From contig NZ_HE578907.1 in NCBI RefSeq assembly GCF_000321005.1, forward strand, positions 1,108,059 to 1,172,058: a DNA stretch of 64,000 nucleotides. The letters run 5' to 3'. The first letter of the stretch is position 1, and each line of letters opens with the position of its first letter. The notes beneath the pieces are model-generated. The model made no database searches and had not been told where the DNA came from. It was given only the letters and a program-made list of their open reading frames with translations. Made by a program: the position numbers and the translations under genes. This DNA comes from Anaerococcus senegalensis JC48. Lineage in GTDB: Bacteria > Bacillota > Clostridia > Tissierellales > Peptoniphilaceae. Shown piece after piece: positions 8,473 to 18,600 of the stretch.

Positions 8473-9518
8473 TATTTTATGTCTTCTTTATTAAATTTTT
8501 TCCAAGGTATATTTACTTCAGCACCATTTTCAATTATGTCATATACATGCATTAATAATGGATATTCTTCCTTATCAATTTTTCCGTTTTTATCAAGAAC
8601 TGTTATAGCTTGACCCATTCTTTTTGAAATTACTACAGACTCTAAAGTAACTCCCTTTAGCTCTTCCATAGCCTCATCAAATGAAAGACCACGACCTAAA
8701 AGAGTTCCAATTTTTCTAGTTCTTCCACCAAAAACTGTTACATATAAATCTCCAACTCCAAGCTCAATTTGATTATCACTTCCATTTACAAATTCAAGTA
8801 AATGTGTCATTTCTCTTGTTGCTTGAGTAAATAGAGCTGCTTGAGAGTTATAATGAACTGCTCCTATACCTTCTCTTTTTACAGCAAGACCAACTGCCAA
8901 AGTTACAGCTAAAGCATAAGCATTTTTTAAAGCAACTGCAAGTTCAACTGCCCTTACATCTGTAGATGTTGAAATATGATAATAATCTGTTTCAAAAATT
9001 TCTTTAAAGAAATTTACAGTTTCTATATCTTCCCCACAATAACAAACAAGAGAATCATCTTTGTCTGCTAGTTCATAGGAAGTACAAGGTCCACCAACTG
9101 CGCAAATTTTTCTATCTATTCCTTTTTCTTTTAATTTATTTTGCCAATATTCTGGATAAGTTAACAAATTTCCTTCTTCATCGTTTATCATTCCCTTTGT
9201 AACAGAAATTATCGGAAGATTTGGATCGATTTTTGGAAAAATTTCATCTAAAATCCAATCAACACCAAAAGATGATACACCACAAATTACAGCATCTGCT
9301 CCTTCTAAAGCCTCATTCAATTCATTTAAATAATAAAATTTAGTGTTTTTATTAAGTTGTCTTTTTAAAGTGTTGTGATACGCTGTTTGTTTTCCTTCTT
9401 TGATGATATCATCATCGAGTGGAGATCCTACAAGTCTAATTTCATGGCCGTTTTCATTTGCTGGCATACTCATAGCTGATGCCATCATACCAGAACCTAT
9501 AAAAACTAATTTTTTCAT
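8472..9518 (-). CDS. GpsA-like NAD-dependent dehydrogenase of a polyol PTS operon
   Basis: This is a 348-residue member of the glycerol-3-phosphate dehydrogenase superfamily. The nucleotide-binding start MKKLVFIGSGMMASAM and the active-site lysine block AVALKNAYALAVTLA are present. The usual GPSFA.E motif of true GpsA is replaced by GGPCTSYELAD, so it is a divergent subfamily. It is the first gene of an operon with a DeoR regulator and a mannitol-type PTS, and no mtlD is present. I infer that it oxidises the phosphorylated polyol imported by the PTS rather than making glycerol-3-phosphate for lipids. GAAGGGAAAAT precedes the ATG. Confidence 0.75.
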   Translation of the reverse strand: MKKLVFIGSGMMASAMSMPANENGHEIRLVGSPLDDDIIKEGKQTAYHNTLKRQLNKNTKFYYLNELNEALEGADAVICGVSSFGVDWILDEIFPKIDPNLPIISVTKGMINDEEGNLLTYPEYWQNKLKEKGIDRKICAVGGPCTSYELADKDDSLVCYCGEDIETVNFFKEIFETDYYHISTSTDVRAVELAVALKNAYALAVTLAVGLAVKREGIGAVHYNSQAALFTQATREMTHLLEFVNGSDNQIELGVGDLYVTVFGGRTRKIGTLLGRGLSFDEAMEELKGVTLESVVISKRMGQAITVLDKNGKIDKEEYPLLMHVYDIIENGAEVNIPWKKFNKEDIK

Positions 9519-9574
9519 ATTTTCCCTTCTTTCTTTGTTTATTTTTTATTTTTTCTTTTTCTTTCGTTAGCTTA

Positions 9575-9602
9575 ATTATATTAGCTATAAACTTATTGTC
9601 AA
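9575..9602 (-). promoter_or_regulatory. Promoter of the polyol PTS operon
   Basis: TTGACA (9597-9602) and TATAAT (9575-9580) are 16 bases apart. The spacer and the bases after it contain repeated AGCTAA (TAGCTAA...AAGCTAA), a possible operator of the DeoR-family repressor. A purine-rich leader of about 50 bases follows. Confidence 0.82.
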
Positions 9603-9656
9603 ATGTTTTCATAACTTTTTTATTAAAAATATTTATACAAGAAAATAAACAAAAAA

Positions 9657-9696
9657 AGACTTGCTAATCTTGAAATTAATCAAGATTTGCAAGTCT
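9657..9696 (-). terminator. Terminator of the EpsG/Wzz module
   Basis: The stem agacttgc.aatcttg pairs with caagatt.gcaagtct and is followed by TTTTTT on the minus strand. It lies about 50 bases past the SH3 lipoprotein gene. Confidence 0.85.
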
Positions 9697-9744
9697 TTTC
9701 AATTATCAAAGAAAAATATTACAAGATATAATTTTTTATTAAAA

Positions 9745-10098
9745 CTAACTATCTATATCTAAATCTTCTTTTTTCATGTAAGCTTGGTTTCCAAAATAAT
9801 CTACCCTCACATAATCATCTTTTTCATTTGATATTATTTTTACGCTAGATCCTTTTTTTATTTTATCCCATTTTCTTAAAGGGTCTAATTTATCATACAT
9901 AAAACAATCTCTTTTTACTACATACAAACCATCAATTTGAAATTCTTTTTCCTTTTTACTTTTATTACTTTGACTAATTTTTTCATTTTTAATTTCTAAG
10001 GGGTAATGATGATTTGTTTTTTTCTTGCATCCAGTAAGTGAAAATAATATTACTAGACCTAGGCATATTTTCTTAAATATTGTAAACCACCCCCACAA
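9745..10098 (-). CDS. Small SH3-domain lipoprotein of the polysaccharide module
   Basis: The product has a lipoprotein signal with the lipobox LTGC near residue 23, a charged linker and a C-terminal bacterial SH3-like fold (GSSVKIISNEKDDYVRVDYF). It is probably anchored outside the membrane. It is the last gene of the module and overlaps the preceding gene. The start is odd: the only standard start codon in frame before the signal peptide is a TTG at 10096-10098 with no clear ribosome binding site, while a strong GGGGGTGG sits 6 bases before an in-frame ATA that would begin just at IFKKICLG. Initiation may use a non-canonical codon or be coupled to upstream translation. Confidence 0.65.
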   Translation of the reverse strand: MWGWFTIFKKICLGLVILFSLTGCKKKTNHHYPLEIKNEKISQSNKSKKEKEFQIDGLYVVKRDCFMYDKLDPLRKWDKIKKGSSVKIISNEKDDYVRVDYFGNQAYMKKEDLDIDS

Positions 10099-10576
10099 TT
10101 GGGCAGGATAATTTTTTTAATTCTTCAAAACTTTCTTCAAATTTTTCTTTTTTACTTTTATTTTCTTTTACAAAGGCAATTTTACCATCTTCAAATTTTG
10201 CCATCATATATGAAATTGATTGGTAATTTTCTTCATTTATTAAAACTAAATCATAAGAATTTTTTATATCACCCATCATTTCTTTAAATTCTATAGAATT
10301 TATGATTTTTGCAATATCTTCTTCTATACTAATATTTAAAATTGACAAGTCTCCATCTTTACTAATTATTTTTTCAATATTTTTATCTATTTTATAATTA
10401 TCTAATTTGGTGAAATCAATATATAAAGTAGATTTTATTTTTGCACATTCTTTTGCAATTTCTAATCTTTGACCTTCTTTTTTGCTATTACCTAAATTTA
10501 TTAGGCCTAAAGTTTGTTCACTTTTGTTAGAAAGCTTTACTGCAATTTTTTCATTTACTAATTTATTATTTTTCAT
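10073..10576 (-). CDS. Degenerate CpsD/BY-kinase-like protein without Walker A
   Basis: The 167-residue protein has the layout of the cytoplasmic tyrosine kinase partner of Wzz proteins: a P-loop position, IDF (Walker A' place), NSYDLVLINEE (Walker B place) and a final SCPIVGVVYNI like the ILGVVLN of CpsD. The P-loop itself is gone: the place of GEGKST reads GNSKKEGQRL. The tyrosine-rich tail is absent too. It follows the Wzz gene with an 11-bp overlap, as CpsD follows CpsC. I infer a non-catalytic partner of the Wzz protein. AGGAG stands 6 bases before the ATG at 10574-10576; the longer TTG start is less likely. Confidence 0.65.
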   Translation of the reverse strand: MKNNKLVNEKIAVKLSNKSEQTLGLINLGNSKKEGQRLEIAKECAKIKSTLYIDFTKLDNYKIDKNIEKIISKDGDLSILNISIEEDIAKIINSIEFKEMMGDIKNSYDLVLINEENYQSISYMMAKFEDGKIAFVKENKSKKEKFEESFEELKKLSCPIVGVVYNI

Positions 10577-11216
10577 CAACAACTCCTAAAAGATCCACAT
10601 CTTTATTATCAAAATAATGGTAAGATCTAATTCTTCCAGCAAAAAATTCTTTTGTTACTATAATTACAAGAGATAAAATCAAAGCCATAAGTCCTAAAAA
10701 TATTCCTATAATAAGAGGTTTTTTGCTAGATGCATCTTCAACACTTACATTTTGTAAATTTTCAATGTTATCTTTTCCCAAAAGATTATTAACTTCTTTT
10801 TTAAATTCATTGATAATAAGGTTTACAACTTGACTTGTTTCTTTTTCTCCCTTATCCTTATATTCAAAAGTTATTATTCCAGCTGGAGCATTAATTTCTG
10901 TTTTTAAGTTATCTTTGATTTTGTCAGCTATTTCTTCATCATTCATTTTTTTTGCTACATTTTGATAAAGATCTTCTGAATTTAAAATTTCTCCATAGAT
11001 ATTGGCTAATTTTTCATTTAACATTAAAGTATTGTATGTTAAATCTTCTCCCTTATTTTCTGTTATAAGAATCGCTGCCTTTGCCTCATAAGTATTTTCT
11101 GTTTTAGAATTTGTGTAAAAATATCCAATAAGGAAAAATACTACAGCTGAAATACAAACATATTTTAAGTTATCTTTGATTATTTTTCCTATTTCTGACG
11201 ATTTAATTTTTTCCAT
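10566..11216 (-). CDS. Wzz/YveK-family chain-length regulator (CpsC-like)
   Basis: The 216-residue protein has two membrane segments (about 15-30, YVCISAVVFFLIGYF, and about 170-190, PLIIGIFLGLMALILSLVII) flanking an extracytoplasmic Wzz domain, as in CpsC/YveK co-polymerases that set polysaccharide chain length. It lies directly after the EpsG-like gene and before the kinase-like gene, the normal order of these partners. TTAGGGGGAGAAA precedes the ATG. The C-terminal tail (YHYFDNKDVDLLGVVDEK) would face the cytoplasmic partner. Confidence 0.85.
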   Translation of the reverse strand: MEKIKSSEIGKIIKDNLKYVCISAVVFFLIGYFYTNSKTENTYEAKAAILITENKGEDLTYNTLMLNEKLANIYGEILNSEDLYQNVAKKMNDEEIADKIKDNLKTEINAPAGIITFEYKDKGEKETSQVVNLIINEFKKEVNNLLGKDNIENLQNVSVEDASSKKPLIIGIFLGLMALILSLVIIVTKEFFAGRIRSYHYFDNKDVDLLGVVDEK

Positions 11217-11225
11217 TTTCTCCCC

Positions 11226-12344
11226 CTAATCCTTCAGTGATAATATAGCTTGTTCATTTGTAAAGAAAAATTCATAACTTGGTGCCTTTGCCATCAAAAA
11301 TATAGCATAAGGCAAAATATAAACAAAAATAGATAAGTAGACTAAAAAATGAACATACTCATCTTCTTTTCTAAGTTTTTTTACTAAAATTGGTATATAA
11401 AGCAATTGGAATATTCCAAAAAAGTTTGAAAATCTAAAAGCAATAGCTGTTGATGACCTAAATACCAACAAAACTATGGCACAAAACCAAATAGCTTTTA
11501 TACTTATATCCTCAATTGACATTTTTTTTATTTGCTTTTTATTAAAATAAATTAAACTAGTAAAAAATAAAAACAAAGCAAACAAAATTCTAGGATCAAC
11601 AAAGCTCATTTCCTTGGCAAATCTACCTTCAAAAGTGTAGTTCATAATCTTTACACTCATTGTGCCCATACCAATAGATCCTAAAATCTTACCTACAATC
11701 ATTAAAACTTGCTTTGAAAATACAGAAATTAATAAACCAAGTCCTATTGCAATAATTTCAAATCTCTTGGATAAGTCTATCTGCATCAAGACAAAAAATG
11801 GCAACAAAATTACTGCCGATTTATGAAAAGAAAGTGCCAACAAAAGAGCCAAAATCGACTTAATTTTCTTATTTTTACTAAATAAATAAATGCTCAAAAA
11901 ACCAAGTCCAATAGAACTTGCAGTTCTTGAAGTCTGCATATCAAATTGAATAAAAATCGGCAAAAAAATTATAGCCGACAAGAAAGGATTTTCACTTTCT
12001 TTTAAACAAATATATGCAGTAGGAACAATAGAAAGTAAATTCATCAAAATAATTATAGCTTGTCTAGAAATTCCCAATAAATTTATAAGATAAGATGAGA
12101 TTCTAAAGCCTATTTCCACAGGATAAGAAGAAAAAACTTTAGATAAGTCTGTTCCAATATCTTTTGCAAAATATAGGTAATTATAATAATCTGCATCTCC
12201 ACTTCCTCTAAGACCTGCAAATATAAAAAAGGCCAAAAACATCAGACCCGCAGCGTATTTTATTTGTTTTTTCTTATCAAAATCAACCATAGAATTAATA
12301 GCATACAAAGATAATTCTATAGTAGTAAACATTAAAAAACCCAT
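11226..12344 (-). CDS. EpsG-family polysaccharide polymerase-like membrane protein
   Basis: The 372-residue protein has about ten hydrophobic segments and the EpsG-type block GLRGSGDADYYNYL after the second one, with FHKSAVILLP in the middle, as in EpsG/Wzy-like exopolysaccharide polymerases. It is the first gene of a four-gene operon (EpsG, Wzz, kinase-like protein, SH3 lipoprotein). No glycosyltransferase, flippase or initiating sugar transferase is nearby, so its glycan must be made elsewhere or the locus is a remnant. A TGATATAAT extended -10 lies at 12363-12371, and GAAGGAGT precedes the ATG. Confidence 0.8.
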   Translation of the reverse strand: MGFLMFTTIELSLYAINSMVDFDKKKQIKYAAGLMFLAFFIFAGLRGSGDADYYNYLYFAKDIGTDLSKVFSSYPVEIGFRISSYLINLLGISRQAIIILMNLLSIVPTAYICLKESENPFLSAIIFLPIFIQFDMQTSRTASSIGLGFLSIYLFSKNKKIKSILALLLALSFHKSAVILLPFFVLMQIDLSKRFEIIAIGLGLLISVFSKQVLMIVGKILGSIGMGTMSVKIMNYTFEGRFAKEMSFVDPRILFALFLFFTSLIYFNKKQIKKMSIEDISIKAIWFCAIVLLVFRSSTAIAFRFSNFFGIFQLLYIPILVKKLRKEDEYVHFLVYLSIFVYILPYAIFLMAKAPSYEFFFTNEQAILSLKD

Positions 12345-12567
12345 TTTTACTCCTTCTAAGATATTATATCACAGAAAAAAATAATCATAGCATAAAATTA
12401 AAACAAAAGATTTTAAACACATATTTTCTTATATGAGAATCTTAATAAAATCTATTACTTTATTTTATTATTTAAAAAATAAAATTTAGGAATATACTTT
12501 TATAATTAAAATATTATTAATATCTACTTATTTAATATTCCAATAAATATTTTATTAATATAAAAAA
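12345..12567. other. Intergenic gap between the giant gene and the EpsG operon
   Basis: Apart from the extended -10 element of the EpsG operon (attata 12363-12368 on the plus strand) and the T-run of the giant gene's terminator, I see only AT-rich DNA here and no gene. Confidence 0.5.
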
Positions 12568-12589
12568 GACCCCAGTAAAACTGAGGTCT
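12568..12589 (-). terminator. Terminator of the giant surface protein gene
   Basis: gaccccag and ctgaggtc form an 8-bp stem with one mismatch around a TAAAA loop, followed by TTTTTT on the minus strand. It lies about 22 bases past the stop codon. Confidence 0.85.
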
Positions 12590-12611
12590 AAAAATTATCT
12601 ATAATTTTTAT

Positions 12612-15600
12612 TTACTTAGAACTAATTTCTAATTCCTTGTTTTTTCTTTTGTTATAATACCAAACACCAAGAATCATTAAAATTAATCCTAAAATTGTAA
12701 ATCCAAGCCATGGCCTAATTCCATTAGTTAATGGAAGAGTTAGTTTTTTATTTTCTATATTAATAGAATTATTACTAATATCTGCCATATTATCAAAATT
12801 AAAACTATGATCAATATGTTGATCTGTCCTTGTTCCTATATGGAAAGTTCTATCTTCTTTTTCTTTATCATTAATTACAAGGCTAGAATTAATATCTAAT
12901 ACTGTATCTTGATTTAGAAGTGAAGACATTTCAAAGACTATAGTTTTATTTGTAGTATCTTTCTTTTCTAGCTTGTTAACCAAATTATAAAGATCAATTT
13001 CTATTTTTCCTTTACCATTTGTATAATCACTATCTGTTAAAGTATAAGTTTCAGAATCAGTTTTCTTACCTTCAGAATCTACTAAATAAGCCTTAATTGA
13101 TATTGGTGTATTTGAATTTGATGATTCATTTGCATAAGCAAATCCTGATAGAATAAGTTTTGATTTATCCTTAATATAAGTTATATTTTCATGATTAGGA
13201 TTTATTTTCGTACTTATATCAGTCTTATACATTGGTTTTGAATTTGACCAAGTTTGTGTCTTTTTAACACTCATATCAGTCTTATATTTTTCTTCTTGAA
13301 TCTTTCCATCGATTGCTGCAAATTCTTTTACATAATCTTTTGGTCTTATATATCCACTAGGAGCTTTAATTTCCTTTAGGGCATAATATCCAGACTCGTA
13401 GAAGGTAAAGTCTACTATTCCGTCATCACCTGATGTAAAGCTTTTAACTTCATTAAATCCACTTGGAGCTTTTTCATCAGATTTTAGTACTAATCTTTCA
13501 ACTTTTCCATCTGTAGTTTTTTCATATAGTTTAAGAAGTTCATTTGAATACTCATCAGATTTATTTTTCTTGTAGTAAACATCAAATTTAGCATCTTTTA
13601 AAGTTTTCTTTGTGCTTGCATCAATTTTTTTGAAGCTAATATTTTGTTTCTTCTTATTTTCTATATAAATTGGAACAAGTCCTTCTTCTATTTCAGTATT
13701 TTCATCAGAATCAGTAGTTTTATTTGTAATTATCTTTCCATTACTATTTACTACAAACTCGTAGGCAGGATTTGTTAGAATCTTATAACCTTGTGGTGCG
13801 GATACTTCTTCTAACTTATAGAATCCTGGTTTTAGTTTAGTAAATTCAAACTTACCGTCTTCGCCACTTGTTAATTCTTCCTTAACATAAGACCATTCCT
13901 TGTCTGTAGATTTTGCTTTGTATTTTAGTTTAAACTTAGCATTTGCTAGAGCCTTACCATCTTGGTCTACCTTTTTGAACAAGATTTTGTTTTCTGGGTT
14001 GACTGCTTTAATTTCTGGCTTGACACTACCGCTTGCCTCATTTACAAAGTAATGAACTGAGTCATGTCTTTCAGCATAGGTTGGTGAATAATTTTGGTTA
14101 AATTTAAGGAGTGTTCCATGAGCTGTATATTCAGACTTATCCTTTTCAGCTACCCTTCCAGTTACTTTTATTATATAGGAGTGAGTATTGTAGATTCCAT
14201 TATTAAATTTAACACTTGTGTAATATCCTTTATTTAATCTTTGAAAAGATCTTACAGTATCAAATTGAGATAGGTTAGAACTATTTTCATTTACAGCAAA
14301 TGATTCTGGCATATCCTCTGCTACATTGGAATTATCATGTAAGTAGCTTACAGACATGTTGAAGTTTTCTATATCTCGGTCTGATACATATCTTAACTCA
14401 ACAGGTCCATCTGTATTTTCTTTTAGTCTATTAACATAATAGTAATGTAGGAATTCACCTGTTTCTGGATTGTATTTTACTATCTTTGAAACAAGATTGA
14501 TCCTATTTCCATATGCATCGATCTCGTGACCATAATCAAGATCATAGATTACTTTCATATCTCTTAATTGACTATTATCATTTCCAACGTAGAATCCAAC
14601 TTTTTGTTTACTTAAACCTTGATCTGTTTGTTTAACCTTATATAGGTCAATAAAGGAAGTTAGTTTGTTTGAAAATTCTACTAGATCGTAGGTTTTTGCA
14701 TAATCTGTGAATGTATAGGTTATAGTTCTCTTTTCTCTATCATAATCAGCTTTAGCTATAGTACCAATACCAGCTGCAATGATGTCTAAGTTTTCTACTT
14801 CATTTTCAGCTATACCATTTAGGTCTGTTACATCACTCATATTGAGTACGAAGTAATCCCCTGGGTTAATCTTTACGCTAGGATCAACTGCATATTTGTT
14901 GGTAAATTCCATACTTTCGCCCCAGTGTGGATGGATTTTATTTCTATCTTCACTGGTTTTATCTTCTGGATTTAGAACATTCATCTTTGTTGTATTTAAA
15001 GTAATCTTATCTGATAAATCTCTTCCATCTCTTGCGATAGGACCTGCATATGGATCTAAGCCTTCTCCACCTACTGTGAAGTTCCAAACTTGGTTAGTAT
15101 TTACATATCCATCTGGTGATTCAATTTCTTCTAGTCTGTAGTTACCAATTGGCAATTTATCGAAAAGAATAGTACCATCTTTGCCTACAGTTTTAGTTGT
15201 TATTGAACCATTTTTTGATAAGTTAGTTAATTTAAACTTAGCACCAGCTAAGAGATCACTTGCCTTAATTTCATTACCATTTTGATCGACCTTTTTAACT
15301 GTCATTTCACCTTCGCCTGGTTTTTCGTTTATGATTTTACCCATGTTCTTGGCTGTAGCACTAGTTACAAAGTCTATAAGTTTACCATCTTTTGCAGAAG
15401 TTTTGTCTTCTGGAACGTATTGGTATACGCCATTTGCATTGTCATATTCTAGGGATATATAACCACTAGATGCTGGGACAATTTTGATTTGCTTTACTGG
15501 ATATTCATTGTAGTATGAATTTCCTTCTTCATCAAATTGTTTCTCACCTACTACTATCATATCTTTTAGTAAAACTTCTTTTTTGGTATCAGGGTTAACT

Positions 15601-18600
15601 ATTTTACTTGTTTCTATATTTATATCTTTTGAATCTACATCCTTGATATCAAGATTCTTAGTAGAATCTTTTGGATCTACCATTTGAAGGTCAGATAGAT
15701 TATAAGTTTTTCCTTTACTTACAAATCTCACATTTATAGTTTTAATATCAACAGTATCACCTGTTTCAGGATCTACTACATCTCCTGAGTTTGTATTAAC
15801 AGTTTTAATTGTGAAATAAAGTAGTGGATCTGTGATTGGCTTATATCCTTCTGGTGCTTTGACTTCCATTAGTCTATAACGACCTGGCTCCAAGTTTCTA
15901 AAACCAAAGTATCCGTTAAAGGCTGAACCAACATATGAACCATCTACATCTACATAGGTGTTGGCGATTTCTTTTTGAAGTTTGAATATTGCACCTTCAA
16001 GTCTGTTTGTTGTTACATTTTCACTATCAACTTTATCGTTTAGATTGTCACGACCGTGTTTAGAAAATGTTACATTATATCTTTCTTCTTCATTTATTAC
16101 ACTCATTCCATCTTGTGGAACTTCTGTATAGTTTTTAGATGAATAAAGTGTATGAAGATCAATACTTGTTGAAACTCTAGTTCTGTCTTCTTCATTTAAT
16201 GGAGGATAAATACGTCCACCAGTTTTACCTAATTGACCAGTTGGAGATTTTTCAAATTTAGTTAAACCAAGGGCTATGTTACCAGCTTGGTAAGAGCCTT
16301 TTTCAACTTTTTTAAATATTATTTTTCCTTGATTATCTCTACCAACTGCTTGTTGGAATTCTCTCGCTCCATCGTAGAAGTCAAAATTGAGTTCAAGTTT
16401 TTGCAAATCATCTGGATTTGTAATAGTTTCTTTTCCACTTTGATGATTATCTTTTCCAGTAAGAATAGCATCATCGTAGAAACCTTCAACGTCAATATAA
16501 TATACTTCGCCCTTATCTAGGTTCATTATATCTTCATCAAATCCCCAATCATATGGTCTCCATCTTGCAGTATTAAGCATTGTTACATCATTTTTAGATA
16601 AGTCATAATTGTTTAATACTGTATCAGCAAAGCTGTCATCATTTGGAGCACCTGTTATCTTGTAGGTTGATCTGTAGGCAGTTTTTACACCTTCTACATC
16701 TATATTAGGTTCTTTTCCTGGCCCATTGTCTGTTTCTTCTCTTTTATATTTTGGATTAATTTGAATATTAATCTTATTACTTTCTCCTCTATATCCTCTT
16801 GTATCAATGTATATTCTTTGAATATAAGTTTTAGACTGAGTATTTATATAAGTTATTTTAGACTTATACTTAATACCATTATCTGCAGTTTTTATACTTT
16901 CTCTATCATAAGACTTATTATCTTTTAGATAATCATATGAAGTATGTTCTGCTGATTTATATTTTGCTTTTAGCTGTCCAGCATTTTCATATACTTCTAT
17001 ATCAAAAGGAGCTTGTGGCTTTTTGTATCCTGATGGTGACTTAGTTTCTGTTAATCTATAGAAACCAACAGGTAAACTTACAGGATTATCATCCTTATCT
17101 TTTAGTGTAACATTACCATTTTGATCTGATACACCGAAAAGTTTTTCGAAAGCAGAGTCCTTAGTTGTATAGTTTCCATCAGTGTATTTTTCTAATTCAA
17201 ACTCTGCCTTTTCAAGTCTTCTATCATAATTGTCTCTTTTTATAATCTTAAGAGCAAGACCTGTTTGTTTGTTGGTGATTATAGCAGTATTATCTATTAG
17301 TTCTTCTCCATCAGCTTTTGATCCATGACGTTCAATTCTGTCAGTTTTTTCTTTAATAGTTCTTACCAATTTGATATTGTAAGCTGCTATTCTTTCACCT
17401 TCTTGTTTTGCTGGAATTTCTAAATCATCTGGCCAGTTTTCAGGTTTAATTGCATCAGCTTTATTTTTTCTATCGAAAGTTACAGAATATTGATATTTCG
17501 CCTCGCCATTTTGACCTTCTGAATCAACTTTGATTTCACCTTGGGCTAAGTTCGGATCATCTTTTACAATCGTTTCAAATGGTATCTCTATAGTTTTATT
17601 TACTGGATCACTCGTTCTTGATTCTGGTCTTTTCTTTGTACCATGGTGGTACTCATCAGCTATAGCCTCTGGATTAGCTCTGGTATTTCCAGTAGCTGTT
17701 TTATTTCCAGATCTTATACCATCAGCTAATTCGTATTTATATTCTTTGTAAAGTTTTCCAGTAGAGCCTGCTACTGTCCAAGTTTCATCTTCATATCTGT
17801 CTGGTTCTGGAACACTAATAGTTTGTGGCTTTGGTATTTCACTATCATATTCCCAAACTGTTTCGTAAGTTACAACTGGACCTTTATTAATAGCTGATTC
17901 ATTAGTGTATGAGTTAGCTAGCCATGATTTACTACTATGAGTCGCAGCAGTATTTGACTTATAGTTTGTTCCAAGACCTACACCATATTTTTCATCATAC
18001 TGTGTTTCAATTTCTACTCTAATTGTTCCATTATATTTGGAAGGTATTGTAGCTACTAATCTTTTTTTACCATTTACAGTTTTTTCACTGAAAGTTATTT
18101 TTGATGTTATATCAGTGAGACTTCCTGGATTGTCAACATTATAGTTTGAAGCTTGATATACTTTGATAACTGAATTAGCTTTTGTTACATTAAAGTTTTC
18201 AGGTTGACTATGGATTTGGATTTCACGGTTTTTTGCACCATAAGGACTTTGTCCGTAGACAAAGACTTGTCTTAGTCTATTATCAACTTTATTAATTTCA
18301 GTAATCTTGGTTAAGACTGGAGCTGTATTATCATCAGCATGATTTGATCTAACATCTAATTTTCCTGATCTAGTTGGATCTATTTTTTCCCAATCGCTTA
18401 CTGCTTTTTTAGTATTTTCCATAAGCTCGCTTGGATTAATCTCTGAAATTTCAAGTTCATCATTTTTATCTCTAGAATCTTTTGCTATTTTTACAAATAG
18501 ATATGACCTCTTGTCTATAAATCCTTTATTTGAAATTCTATTATCTGATAGTACTCTAGCAAAATCACCTCGTAGAAGAGAAGATTCTCCAATATCAACC

